From NCBI RefSeq assembly GCF_001263205.1, contig NZ_CP012333.1, positions 7,152,001-7,216,000 of the forward strand: a stretch of 64,000 nucleotides of DNA. Reading direction: 5' to 3'. Position 1 is the first letter of the stretch, and each line of letters starts with the position of its first letter. The stretch comes from Labilithrix luteola (GTDB taxonomy: Bacteria; Myxococcota_A; Polyangia; Polyangiales; Polyangiaceae). Shown here one piece after another: positions 17,157 through 25,805 of this stretch. The notes below the pieces were generated by a model. The model saw only the letters and a list, made by a program, of their open reading frames with translations. It searched no databases and was not told the origin of the DNA. A program made the position numbers and the translations under genes.

Positions 17157-17255
17157 GAGCGCGGCCACGAAGACCCTCGATGGGCCTCGGTGAGTATCGA
17201 CGCCAGCTCGAAGGACGAACGGCGGAGCTCGAGCGTCTTCTGGATGGCCTTCGTG
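17157..17255 (+). pseudogene. Relic of the 3' part of the 1842-2207 hypothetical gene
   Basis: The DNA matches 2063-2160: GCGGCCACGAAG then CCTCGATGGG, followed by EYRRQLEGRTAELERLLDG in a shifted frame, against EYRRHIEAQKEELDQ in the intact gene. One frameshift separates the two pieces. It lies divergently beside the intact peptidase, mirroring the relic-plus-intact pair at 1338-2207. Confidence 0.65.
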
Positions 17256-17275
17256 CGTGAATCGGATAGGCGCTC

Positions 17276-17752
17276 TCAGTCGGTTGCGTGATTGAGGATT
17301 AGGTCCAAATCCGTCGTCCAATCGGCATTCACGTCGACGGGCGCCCATTCGTCGTGGCCCGACTCGAGTGGAAACCACTCGCCGTCCGCGTTGGCGACGA
17401 TGGTGTAATGGCCCTCAGCGACCCGCAATGAAAAGAAGCCGTTCGCGTCACTCGTCGTCTCCACGACGGGAGAGATGCCTGGCGGCGGTTGAAAATCGCG
17501 CGGCGTTCCTAGTCGAATCACGGGGAAGACGACGACCCGAGTGCTCAGGGGACGAATGCGGCACCTCGTGCCGTTCGTTACGGGCATGCAGTCGCCCTCG
17601 CGAATGCGGGTCGTCCCTACGATTTGCGCGATGCGCGCCTCGCTCGCGGTGTCTCGCGTCGTCGTCTCGTTGGAGCCGCCACAACCTGCGATGACGACGA
17701 GCGATGCGCCGAGCGACACGTTTCGTGCCACGACCAAGTTAGCGACGGACAT
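17276..17752 (-). CDS. Lipoprotein with a carboxypeptidase-regulatory-like beta domain
   Basis: MSVANLVVARNVSLGASLVV leads to a lipobox with Cys24. The remainder (VVVFPVIRLGT, TTSDANGFFSLRVAEGHYTI, VANADGEW) fits a transthyretin-like/CarboxypepD-regulatory beta-sandwich, in which a DxxGxFxxxLxxGxYxI motif is typical. The start overlaps the 3' end of the upstream propeller gene by 14 bases, so the two are likely co-transcribed. It is probably an envelope protein. Function is unknown. Confidence 0.75.
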   Translation of the reverse strand: MSVANLVVARNVSLGASLVVIAGCGGSNETTTRDTASEARIAQIVGTTRIREGDCMPVTNGTRCRIRPLSTRVVVFPVIRLGTPRDFQPPPGISPVVETTSDANGFFSLRVAEGHYTIVANADGEWFPLESGHDEWAPVDVNADWTTDLDLILNHATD

Positions 17753-19062
17753 TGGCGGGCCTCCAGCTCGGAAGTGACCAATCTGGCGTATCGCCGAGCG
17801 GGGCAGGGGCGGCTTCGGACCAGTCTGCGGGTGGCAAGAGCGCGAGATGCCCTCGATGCGGAGTGGCGAGTGTACCATCCGCAGGGTTGAAGTGGCCGGC
17901 CCACGTGAAGCCGCTCGGCGTTGGGCCCAATTCGAACTCCGATGGTCTTGCCGAATAGGTTGGCAGATCGACTCGCGTAGCTTTGGGCTTCGTGGTGCGT
18001 TCCGTGAACAGCACGAAGTCACTGCTCGGCGCCCACTCCACGCCGACGGTCCCAAAGGCGCCCGTCGTTCGAAAGACCTCCGTCGCTGCCCATGGATGAG
18101 GTGTCTGAAGGTCGAGCGCGGTCCACCACGCGGTGTTCTTTTGCCAATGACCGAGGAGGAGCCAGCGCCCATCTGGCGAGGCCGCTTCGTCGAAAATCGT
18201 CGATGGATCACCGTCCGGGAGCTCCACGCGTACGGGGCTCGCGGGATCTGTCATGTCGACGAGCGCCCAATTGGCATTGTCGCGGACAACGAGCTTGGCC
18301 GAGCCCGGCAACCAGCGGTATGGCAAGCCCGCACCGAGCGAGACCTCCGTCTCCGTTTCCGGAAAGAATGCGGCGACGGACGACGTGGAGTTCGTGGTTC
18401 GACGGAAGAGCAACGCGGCAACGTTGGGGTGCCACATCCAATTCAGGCAGCTTCCTTCACCGAGGGTCGAGCTGCATCGCGGGAGTGCGCGCGAGCGTGC
18501 GGACTTCCACGGCTCCGTCGTCACGAACGATCGCAAGGTCGACGTCATGGCCATTGTCACTTCGAAGGGTCTGGAACACCAAGGCGTCGGCGGTGGGAGA
18601 CCACGTGCTCCCTTCCCATCGTTCCTCGACGGCCGGAGCGTGAACGAGCTGCGGCTCGTGCCACCCGCTGTCATCGAGCCGCCGTAGCCACCGCGACGTC
18701 GGCATTCGGCCGCGATTCCAAAGCTCGCTTTCATTGACTTGATAGGTCAGCGATTCGCCATCGGGAGACCAATCGGGAACGACGAAGCCGTTCGCGTCGA
18801 GCAGTTTGCGTTCGAGCTTTCCCTCGTGGAAGCGCTGAGCGTAGAGCGCGCCGCGGTTCGTCGGTTCACGATCGAGCGTGACGAGCCAAGGGGATTCGGA
18901 GAGCGTCCGTTGCGGGACGTCTTCGACCACCGTGGGCACCTCCGCCGCTTTGCCGCCGCAGCTCGCCATGGACGACGATAGCAAGCCGATGGCCAGGCCT
19001 CCACCCAGCGCCGAGGTCCAACGTTCGAGATTTCGCGCCCTGCGAGAAGTCGGAGCACGCAT
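17739..19062 (-). pseudogene. WD40/TolB-like propeller lipoprotein, single frameshift
   Basis: The first part has a signal ending SMASC (Cys35) and TolB-like blades (VPDWSPDGESLTYQV, GSTWSPTADALVFQ). It stops at ...MQLDPR. The second part, in another frame, continues without loss (CLNWMWHPNVAALLF, ASPDGRWLLLGHW, VEWAPSSDFVLFT). Removing one C from a CCC run near 18468 restores a 440-residue protein. It is a genuine frameshift or a sequencing error. The gene runs into the next lipoprotein gene with a 14-base overlap. Confidence 0.75.
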
Positions 19063-19271
19063 TCTCGCGTCTTGTCGTTTCGGCGCCGATGAATGGGTCA
19101 CGATAACCTGCAAGATTCAGCGCGCCCAGAGCACCGTCAGATCGAGCTCGATGGCGTCGAACGGTTCAGCGCGTACCTTCGCGTCGGCGAAGTGGGTACC
19201 GACGATGCGATAGGTATCGAACCCAATCGCTCAGGTCCTTTTTTCCCCTCCTCCTTCGCAGAGGAGGACGA

Positions 19272-20066
19272 TCAGGGATCCGAGCCGGCGCTACGAATCG
19301 TGAGCTGGACGGGGGTGTTGTCGAAATGGAAGTCGCCCGCGCTACCGACGGCGGCGTCGAGGTGATCGCCGGCGGCGAGCGTCACCTCGAGCTCGTGAAC
19401 GGCATCCGTGGAGGTCGAATCCTCGGTCACGAGCGCGACGCCGTTGTGAAGGAGAAGACCGTTCGTTTCTCCGGAATCACCCGCCTTGAACTGGAGCGTG
19501 ACCGCATAGGCCCCCGCGGCGGGCGCCGTCCACCGAACGATGGCATATTCGCCTGCATTGCCAGGGTGAAGCGAGAACTCGCCAGGGGCGACGCCGTTGT
19601 TCGTGGCCGTCGAGTCGTTGCGCCACGCCGCGGGAGCGCCGAGAACGGAGTTCGCAGGATCGTACCAAGATCTGGTATCGGGCGCGGCGTCCGAGACGGC
19701 GCTGAAGACGACGAGGGGACCCGCATCGGCGGCCCTGGGGTCGCCGAGCGAGTAGCCGTAGGTCCACGCTCCGTTCGGGTTCGCGAGCGTGGAGAAGTCC
19801 GTCGTGACGTCGGCGTGCACGGCGACGAACGCGTCCTTCCCGGCGTCCGCGCTCGCGTCTGCGGCGTCTGCGATCGCGTCGCTCGCCGCGTCTTGCGCTG
19901 AAGATGAGTTGTTCGCGGGGGCCGGATACTCGCTCGAGGCCGCGTCAGGGCTCGTCTGCAATGGCGAGGTCGAGTCGGACTCACACGCGACGAACGACGA
20001 AGAGAGCACCATCGAGGCGAGCCCGAACCACCCGAGGCGAACGAATCGCTGCAGTCCATCTTTCAT
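19272..20066 (-). CDS. Lipoprotein with C-terminal carbohydrate-binding-like beta domain
   Basis: The signal peptide ends SSFVAC with Cys28, followed by a 55-residue Ala/Ser/Asp linker. Residues 90-264 form a beta-rich domain (WTYGYSLGDP, EFSLHPGNAGEYAIVRWTAP, AGAYAVTLQFKAGD, ending in AAGDHLDAAVG). This resembles the jelly-roll domain of PEP-CTERM-type and carbohydrate-binding secreted proteins. Its 3' end has been copied as fragments at 2429-2549 and 4659-4713. It appears monocistronic. Confidence 0.8.
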   Translation of the reverse strand: MKDGLQRFVRLGWFGLASMVLSSSFVACESDSTSPLQTSPDAASSEYPAPANNSSSAQDAASDAIADAADASADAGKDAFVAVHADVTTDFSTLANPNGAWTYGYSLGDPRAADAGPLVVFSAVSDAAPDTRSWYDPANSVLGAPAAWRNDSTATNNGVAPGEFSLHPGNAGEYAIVRWTAPAAGAYAVTLQFKAGDSGETNGLLLHNGVALVTEDSTSTDAVHELEVTLAAGDHLDAAVGSAGDFHFDNTPVQLTIRSAGSDP

Positions 20067-20137
20067 GTCGAGCAGCGTGGCACACGCCGCCCGGTATCAC
20101 TATGCGCTGAGGATTTACGTAAACGCGCTGGCGGCCG

Positions 20138-20932
20138 TCACCAGGCACCGTCGCCGGTTGGGGCGCGAGGCGCGAAGTTCGGGATCAGCTTCCTGAGTGC
20201 GCTCTCCGCCTCTTCCCACGCGACATCGGGGTGGTGCGTTCCGTCTGTGTAGTCGGAGAACTCGCGCTCCCACGTGGCGTGCTGTTGCCGGAGCGAGGCC
20301 ACATCGATGTCGGCCTGTGGCTTCGCGCGTCCGGCCTCGACCTCATCGATTCGTGCAGCCATCCTGTGGAGCAGGCGATCGCGGAAGGACCGACATTCAT
20401 CGACGAAGGCCTCGACCGACAATGCGAAGGTGCCCCGTGTCGCGGTCCAGACGGGGATCCCGTCGATCTGTCGATCCTCGGTGTCCCAATGCACCCGGAT
20501 CTGATCGCCGATTCTCACGAATGAGATCCTTGGGGATGCCACCAAGTAGCTCGTCCAAGGCGACCGCTCACCGAGCCATCGCAAGGCCTCGTAGGATTCG
20601 GCGTGGTGATCGTCGGAGAGTGACCGGTCGAGCGCGGCCAGACTTTCCCAGTCTGCCGCGAGTCGCTCTACCAGTGCGGGCAACGGTTCGAGTGCGGCAC
20701 GCGCCGCCGAGAGCATGTCCCGTGCGAATGCCGCAACATTGTAGTCGGCGAAGGATGATTGCACTCCCCAGTGCGCGTTTATCTCGGGCGTGTACCGAAA
20801 CAACGTGTCGCGTCCGACAGGCATCCAGAAGGCACCATCCGTCAGGGCGAACCAGCTGAGAGTTGGATTGCCGGGCTCACCCCATGGGGCGACTTTTTCG
20901 ACGGGAACGAGCTCGAATTCGAAGAGCGCCAT
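20138..20932 (-). CDS. DUF5984-family protein
   Basis: The N-terminus MALFEFELVPVEKVAPWGEP, then TLSWFALTDGAFWMPVG, is the signature of this family of cytoplasmic proteins with no known activity. The rest is helical, with several Trp residues. I chose ATG 20932 over the in-frame start 15 bases upstream because the family begins at FEFELVP. It is isolated. Some relatives are orphan immunity-like genes, so a toxin-neutralising role is possible but unproven. Confidence 0.8.
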   Translation of the reverse strand: MALFEFELVPVEKVAPWGEPGNPTLSWFALTDGAFWMPVGRDTLFRYTPEINAHWGVQSSFADYNVAAFARDMLSAARAALEPLPALVERLAADWESLAALDRSLSDDHHAESYEALRWLGERSPWTSYLVASPRISFVRIGDQIRVHWDTEDRQIDGIPVWTATRGTFALSVEAFVDECRSFRDRLLHRMAARIDEVEAGRAKPQADIDVASLRQQHATWEREFSDYTDGTHHPDVAWEEAESALRKLIPNFAPRAPTGDGAW

Positions 20933-21120
20933 GCGAACGCTCCTCACTCTACTCTGCCCGGCGCCATTTGCTTCGGACGATCTAGTCCCCCTCCGGGGCC
21001 TCGAGGGTAGGGCGGCCGTGCTCGAAGAGTTGGAGCCACACCTCGCGCCCGAACGTGGGGGCCGTCACGAGCGTCTGCTCGCGATGGCGGGCATGATGAA
21101 GAGATTCTCGACCGTCTGAA

Positions 21121-21425
21121 CTCACTCGTCGGCGCCGAAGGCAGTCGCTTGCGAGGGGGATCGTCTATCTCGTCGAGATCGAAGAGCGCCGAATCCATCT
21201 CGAGCTCGGATGTTCGTAGATGTTCGATCTAGCTGTCGAGCTGCTCATCGAGAAACTCTCGAAAGAGAAGCTCGGCAAGACATCGCGAGCGCGCCTCCGC
21301 AAGCCGTCGACTAGGCAGGGGTACGTGACACGCGCGGCCCGTCTATATCGAGCGCACAACCGCGACGCGGCCGAGCGTGTGTTCGGTCGCATTAGGTGGC
21401 GAGCAGCCGCGGGGACGTGCCTGCG
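21121..21425 (+). pseudogene. Internally deleted HNH endonuclease remnant
   Basis: Three pieces of the 5467-6804 protein are joined here. The first is RQSLARGIVYLVEIEERRIH (N-terminal region), broken by a TAG. The second is AVELLIEKLSKEKLGKTSRA (residues about 220-255). The third is YRAHNRDAAERVFG (HNH end). Hundreds of bases between each piece are missing. It lies on the strand opposite to the intact gene. No product is expected. Confidence 0.8.
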
Positions 21426-21606
21426 GTAGCCGGACTTTTGCCAGCGAAACGACGATGAGCAGCACGCCCTGCGTGGCTTGGAGACGGGCAACGCTCCTAA
21501 GCTAGCCCCGGTTCGTCGGCCGCCGCTTGGTGCGCGACGGCTCGAGCGAGCGTCGGGCGCCTTCGTGGATTCGGCTCGTCAGCCCAAGCGCGCGCTGTAC
21601 GAGGAG

Positions 21607-22428
21607 TCAGCGGTGGGCCGCGCGAGACGCGTCGGCGATCTTTTTCGCTCGAGCCAGGCTCCCGAGCACGAACTCCTTCGTGCTTTGTGAGTCATGGGAG
21701 CCCTTCTCCAGAATCGCGAGAGCGGATTGAAACTGGGTGATGGCGCGCTCCGTCTCGCCGCAATCGAGGAGCCAATGACCGTATCTTTGCTGCACGTCGA
21801 CGAAGTCTTGAAAGACGCCGTCGCTCTCGCGGGATTCGAAGAGGGGGAGCTCGCTTTCGAAAGCGGCTTCGACATCTCGCGGCTCGGCGTCGCCGTCGGC
21901 CACCAGTGCCTTGCGGAGTGCAGTGGCGGCTCGACGCACGAGGACCGTGCGGTACGGCGCAACGATCGCGACAGCTTCTCGACAAAGGCGCACGCGCTCC
22001 TCTCGGGTGGGGACTTGTTCCGCCGCCGCGAGCAGCACGCGAACGCGAAGGTCGCCGCGTTCGTCCTTCGGTAGCGCCGCGAGTGCAGCGAGAACACTGT
22101 CGGCCCTTTGTGTAGCCCAGCCCTCGCGGTCCCCGGGGTAGACCGAAAGAGCTCGCAAGGCTTCCGCCTGATCGAGGAGCGCTTCTGCCCAGGCGCGGGG
22201 ATCGCGTTCACGATCGAGGAGCGCGAGGAGCTGTGACGAAGCCTCTACCGCGTCCGCAGCGACGTCGTCACCGGTCGAGTAATGTCCGCCAAGGAGCAGC
22301 GACAAACGAACCAGCGCACGCAGCGTAGGAACGGACGGCGCATCACGGGCCGCCGCTCGTACGTCGTCGAGGATAGTGCCGAGTCGGTTGGCTTCGTCTT
22401 CCGTCAGGCGAATCTCGGAGAAGTTCAT
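21607..22428 (-). CDS. Hypothetical helical-repeat (TPR-like) protein
   Basis: The 273-residue product is almost wholly alpha-helical, with TPR-like pairs (AWAEALLDQAEALRALSVYP, then GHWLLDCGETERAITQFQSA and LAILEKG). No signal peptide or catalytic motif is present. The start MNFSEIRLTEDEANRLG is the first in-frame ATG. It is flanked on both sides by HNH-gene remnants, so it may have moved in with them. Function is unknown. Confidence 0.65.
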   Translation of the reverse strand: MNFSEIRLTEDEANRLGTILDDVRAAARDAPSVPTLRALVRLSLLLGGHYSTGDDVAADAVEASSQLLALLDRERDPRAWAEALLDQAEALRALSVYPGDREGWATQRADSVLAALAALPKDERGDLRVRVLLAAAEQVPTREERVRLCREAVAIVAPYRTVLVRRAATALRKALVADGDAEPRDVEAAFESELPLFESRESDGVFQDFVDVQQRYGHWLLDCGETERAITQFQSALAILEKGSHDSQSTKEFVLGSLARAKKIADASRAAHR

Positions 22429-22635
22429 CGAGACCTTCTACTACCTCGATTCGCGGAGAGCTTCGATGGCGAGTGTCTTGAGTTCTCCCTGAGCTTGCCG
22501 AGGTTTGCTCCCCGCACTCGAGGAATGCCAAAGCTACCGCGATGGCGTTGGCAGCGGCACTGGAGGCGAGCCACCAGGAACCGGCCGTCACGGATGGCGA
22601 GTCGAGCTCGAGCCAGCAACGTTCTCGCGAGCGAG

Positions 22636-23395
22636 TCATGTGAGGATGCAAATGGCTTCACGAACGAGTATCTCGATTGGCCGCCGCCAAGGATCGTCAC
22701 ACTCCTTGCGGTTGATCACGAGGATGGCGCGATCGGCCTCGACGCCACGGAAGCCAAGCGTGAGCAGCGCAGCGCGTACGTGTTTCCTCGCGTCGTCGGA
22801 TCGCGGCGGCTCGGGCGCGACGTGGCTCGCTTCGACGGCAAGGCTCCCTATGGCGGAAGGCGACGCCATGGTGGTCGATGTTTTCTCGCCCTCGTACTGG
22901 CGCTGGGAAAAGTGGGCGGGTAGGACAGGCGGTTCGTTGCGATGCGGCCTTCGCGAAGAACGCGTTCTCGAGGTCCGGATCCGGGCTTCGACGTGCTCGC
23001 GACCGAACACGCGTTCGGCAGCATCACGATTGTGCGCTCGGCAGAGGACGCGGAGGTTCTCTGTCTCGCCATTTCCACCCAGCGCTCGGGGCGTCACGTG
23101 GTCGATTTCGAGAAACGAACGCGCTGGACACCGTTCACCGTTTTCGCCGACGAACGAACATCGCATGCCGTCACGCTCGAACGCTTCGGGCCGAACGCGT
23201 CACGTACCCATGCTTGGCTGACGGCTTGCTTCGACGTGCTCGCGAACTCGTACCGAGCTTCTCTTTCGAGAGTTTTTCGATGAGCAGCTCGACGGCTCGT
23301 TCGACGACGATATCGAGATCTCCACTCGGATTCTTGTGAGTCATGAGAGCCCGCGCGAGCTCCAGCTTGTCGCGAAGGGTCTCGTTGGCCGTTGC
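22636..23395 (-). pseudogene. 5'-truncated HNH endonuclease gene (second copy)
   Basis: The last 176 residues are intact and match the end of the 5467-6804 protein: RCSFVGENGERCPARSFLEI, DHVTPRALGGNGETENLRVL, CRAHNRDAAERVFG, ending WRRPIEILVREAICILT. Upstream the match continues in a different frame (ELLIEKLSKEKL, DLEIVVERAVE-like) to about 23395, then ends abruptly; the DUF222 half is missing. The DNA match also extends about 35 bases past the stop codon. It carries the complete HNH motif, but the frame is broken before it. Confidence 0.85.
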
Positions 23396-23511
23396 GTCAA
23401 CGGAGGCCGTCGCAATTGACCGGCATTGACCTTGAAAGCCGCCTCGAGCTCGTTCGTGGGGCGCGCGCGACGAGCACGTACCCGAGCGAGAGAGCTTCAG
23501 GTGCGAACCGG

Positions 23512-23696
23512 CCGAGCCATCCAGCGATCACGGCGGCGAAGAGGCCACGGAGCGGCGTGGACATGGCGGTCATGCGGCGCCCTCCGGTCCGAGCTACGAA
23601 TCCGCGCGCGACTCGAACAACGGCCAGCTTACGATCGGCGCGAAGACTGCGCTCGATCTCACCGACGCGCAGCTCTCGTCACCGATGAGCGACGGC
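23512..23696 (+). pseudogene. Fragment of the TonB-like gene at 35.6-36.3 kb
   Basis: The DNA aligns with 35870-36053: CCGAGCCATCCAGCGAT, then the segments encoding ERRGHGGHAAPSGPSYES and NNxQLTIGAKTALDLxDAQL. It matches only the middle of the intact gene; the membrane segment and the conserved C-terminal domain are missing. At 23696 it is fused directly to an HNH-gene fragment. Confidence 0.8.
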
Positions 23697-23800
23697 TCGT
23701 CGAGGTCGAAGAGCGCCGGATCCATCTGGAGCTCGGATGTTCGTCGATGCTCGATCTGCGCGTGCGCAGGCTCGGTTTCAGCGAGGGACGAAGCGTTTCG
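23695..23800 (+). pseudogene. HNH endonuclease N-terminal fragment fused to the TonB-like fragment
   Basis: LVEVEERRIHLELGCSSMLD, then VRRLGFSEGRSV, matches residues about 43-80 of the 5467-6804 protein. The junction with the preceding TonB-like fragment falls within about two shared bases (GGCTCGTCGA). It ends at GAAGCGTTTCG. From here to the cassette A start no other feature is recognised. Confidence 0.75.
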
Positions 23801-23973
23801 TGCTGCTGCGTGGCAACGGCGGTCTGGGCGGCCGCGCGGCCGTGAGCTCAGCCGCGTGAGAGGGAGACCCGACGTGTGCTCGTCGGGCGAAGTCGACGTG
23901 GGGCTCGCGCCGAGGTGGGCGTCCGTTCTCTTCCGTGCGCTGCATCGTCGTAGGCTAACGTTGCCCGGTTCGT

Positions 23974-25104
23974 ATGGTCCGGCGACGAAGGGCTCCAAAG
24001 TCGTCCTCGAGGGGCGGCTATTTCACACTCGCCGGGTTGCTCGCCCTCGTCGTTCCAGCATCGGCTCGCGCCGACGTCGAACGGATCGTGCTTCGTTACG
24101 AGTCGAGCGCCGCGTGTCCTTCGGAGCCTGAGTTCATTGCGGCCGTGCGCGCGTACACGAAACGCTGGTCGCGCTTGGAGGAGGGGACTCCGGCGGCAAG
24201 AACGATTCGCGTTCGCCTCTCGACCGGGCGGCTCCAGAGCACCGGCAGGCTCGCGGTCGCGATTCCGGGGGGCGAGATCTCCGAGCGCGATATCGTCGGA
24301 CCGAATTGCACGGAGGTATCCCAGGCCCTCGCCCTCATGGTCGCGGTGGCCATCGATCCGCGTGCCGGGACCGCCGACGCCGAAGGTGACGAAGCCGTCG
24401 AGCCCCTGCAGCCATCGAGCCCTCCAGCGAGCTCGGACGCGCCGCCGGCAGCCGAGACGAAGGTGGATGACCCGGCCTCGGTTCCCCCTTCGCCGGCGAG
24501 TCGCCAAGAGCCTAGGCGCGACGCACTCGCTCGCCTCCCGCGCCTTGGTTCTCCAGATTCCGACGGTCCGCGCGTCTCGTTCGATCTGCGTCTGGAAACG
24601 ACCTCTGCCGTCGTGCGGGGATCACTCCCCGGGCTCGGGGCCTCGGTGATCTTCGAGGCTCCACCTTTGGCCAACCTACCGCGGCTCGGCCGCTGGACGC
24701 CGAGCCTGGCGCTCGGCCTCCGTCAAAGCCTGCCGAAGGAGCGCACGATACGCGGTGGGAGCGTCGGGCTCTCCTGGTCGGCGGGCACGCTGCGGGTGTG
24801 TCCGCTTCAGGCCGCGCTCGGAACACGGATCGAGATCTCCCCATGTGCCGAGATGAACGTCGGTGTGCTGCGTGCGTCGGGCTCCGGCTTCCTCGACGCG
24901 CGAAGCGCTTCGGTGCTCTGGCTCGATGTCGGTGGCTCGATCTGGGCCAAGGTCGCGCTCTCGGACACCTTCTTCTTCAGCTCGACCATGCTCGTGACCT
25001 TGCCCCTCAATCGGCAACCTTTCGTGCTCGATAGCGGCGCTGCGGCAGCGAGCGTTCCTCCTGTCGGCGTCCTCGTGGGCTTGGGGGTCGGTGCAAGGCT
25101 GTAA
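23974..25104 (+). CDS. Cassette A gene 1: secreted, possibly outer-membrane protein
   Basis: A signal peptide (LAGLLALVVPASARA) precedes about 340 mature residues. The first 100 residues carry a Cys pair (SAACPSEPEF and VGPNCTEVSQALALMVAVAI). A Pro/Ala-rich linker follows, then a C-terminal half of amphipathic strands (VGLSWSAGTLRVCPL, ILVTLPLNRQPF-like) ending VGVLVGLGVGARL, which would fit a small beta-barrel. The equivalent gene at 51478-52575 has the same layout and conserved Cys positions. Both immediately precede an ECF sigma gene, so a sensor or envelope component of the sigma system is the best guess. Confidence 0.7.
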   Translation: MVRRRRAPKSSSRGGYFTLAGLLALVVPASARADVERIVLRYESSAACPSEPEFIAAVRAYTKRWSRLEEGTPAARTIRVRLSTGRLQSTGRLAVAIPGGEISERDIVGPNCTEVSQALALMVAVAIDPRAGTADAEGDEAVEPLQPSSPPASSDAPPAAETKVDDPASVPPSPASRQEPRRDALARLPRLGSPDSDGPRVSFDLRLETTSAVVRGSLPGLGASVIFEAPPLANLPRLGRWTPSLALGLRQSLPKERTIRGGSVGLSWSAGTLRVCPLQAALGTRIEISPCAEMNVGVLRASGSGFLDARSASVLWLDVGGSIWAKVALSDTFFFSSTMLVTLPLNRQPFVLDSGAAAASVPPVGVLVGLGVGARL

Positions 25105-25154
25105 CCCTGGAACGGCGCCCCGGGCCTCGGTGGACGTTTTTTCGATCAGAACCG

Positions 25155-25805
25155 ATGGGTCGCCACATTAGCGATGTGCTGACGTCGTCGGCCGCGTCTG
25201 CGGCTGCTACCAACCTGGCGGTGCGAGGAGAGGACGGAACCGGTGCCGAGCCGGGGCGGCCCCCCTTCGCGAGCGAACAGGAACGCGCCGAGTATCTGCG
25301 CGGTCTCGTGCTGACGCACTTTTCGAACGTCTGGCGATTTCTCATGCGCCTCGGCTTCACCGAGGACATCGCCGACGACGCCGCCCAAGACCTGTACTTC
25401 GTCGTCGCCCGTCGCCTCGACGACATCGTCCCCGGTCGCGAGCGAGGCTTCCTCTTCGCCTCGGCGCTTCGCATCGCCAGCGCCTTGAAACGAGAGCGTG
25501 CTCGCGAGCTGCCGGTCGATCCGCAGGAAGCGACTGTCGAAATCCCGGCCCCCTTGAAACCGGCCGAAGAGCGGCTCGATGACGAGAGGGCGCGCGAGCT
25601 TCTCTACCGCTTGCTGTCCGAGCTCGACGAACGGTTTCGCGTCGTCTTCGTCTTGTACGAACTCGAAGAAATGACCATGCAAGAAATCTCCGACGCACTG
25701 GAAGTCCCTCCGGGAACGGTCGCGTCCCGCCTGCGGAGCGCGCGCGACGAATTCCGCGCAAAGCTCGAACGCCACCGCGCACGCCTGCGCCGAGAATCCA
25801 AATGA
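25155..25805 (+). CDS. Cassette A gene 2: ECF RNA polymerase sigma factor
   Basis: The 216-residue protein has sigma region 2 at about residues 50-105 (FLMRLGFTEDIADDAAQDLY, then FVVARRLDD) and region 4 at about 150-205 (LYRLLSELDERFRVVFVLYE, EEMTMQEISDALEVPPGTVA, SRLRSARDEFRAKL). It is a sigma-70 family ECF member. The next gene overlaps it by four bases (ATGA) and encodes a single-pass protein, the usual place for an anti-sigma factor. It probably directs transcription of its own cassette. Confidence 0.9.
   Translation: MGRHISDVLTSSAASAAATNLAVRGEDGTGAEPGRPPFASEQERAEYLRGLVLTHFSNVWRFLMRLGFTEDIADDAAQDLYFVVARRLDDIVPGRERGFLFASALRIASALKRERARELPVDPQEATVEIPAPLKPAEERLDDERARELLYRLLSELDERFRVVFVLYELEEMTMQEISDALEVPPGTVASRLRSARDEFRAKLERHRARLRRESK

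Noticed and set aside
25105..25154. Autoregulatory ECF promoter shared by the two cassette sigma genes
   Set aside because: No common -35/-10 motif was found upstream of both sigma genes or both gene 1 copies by eye.
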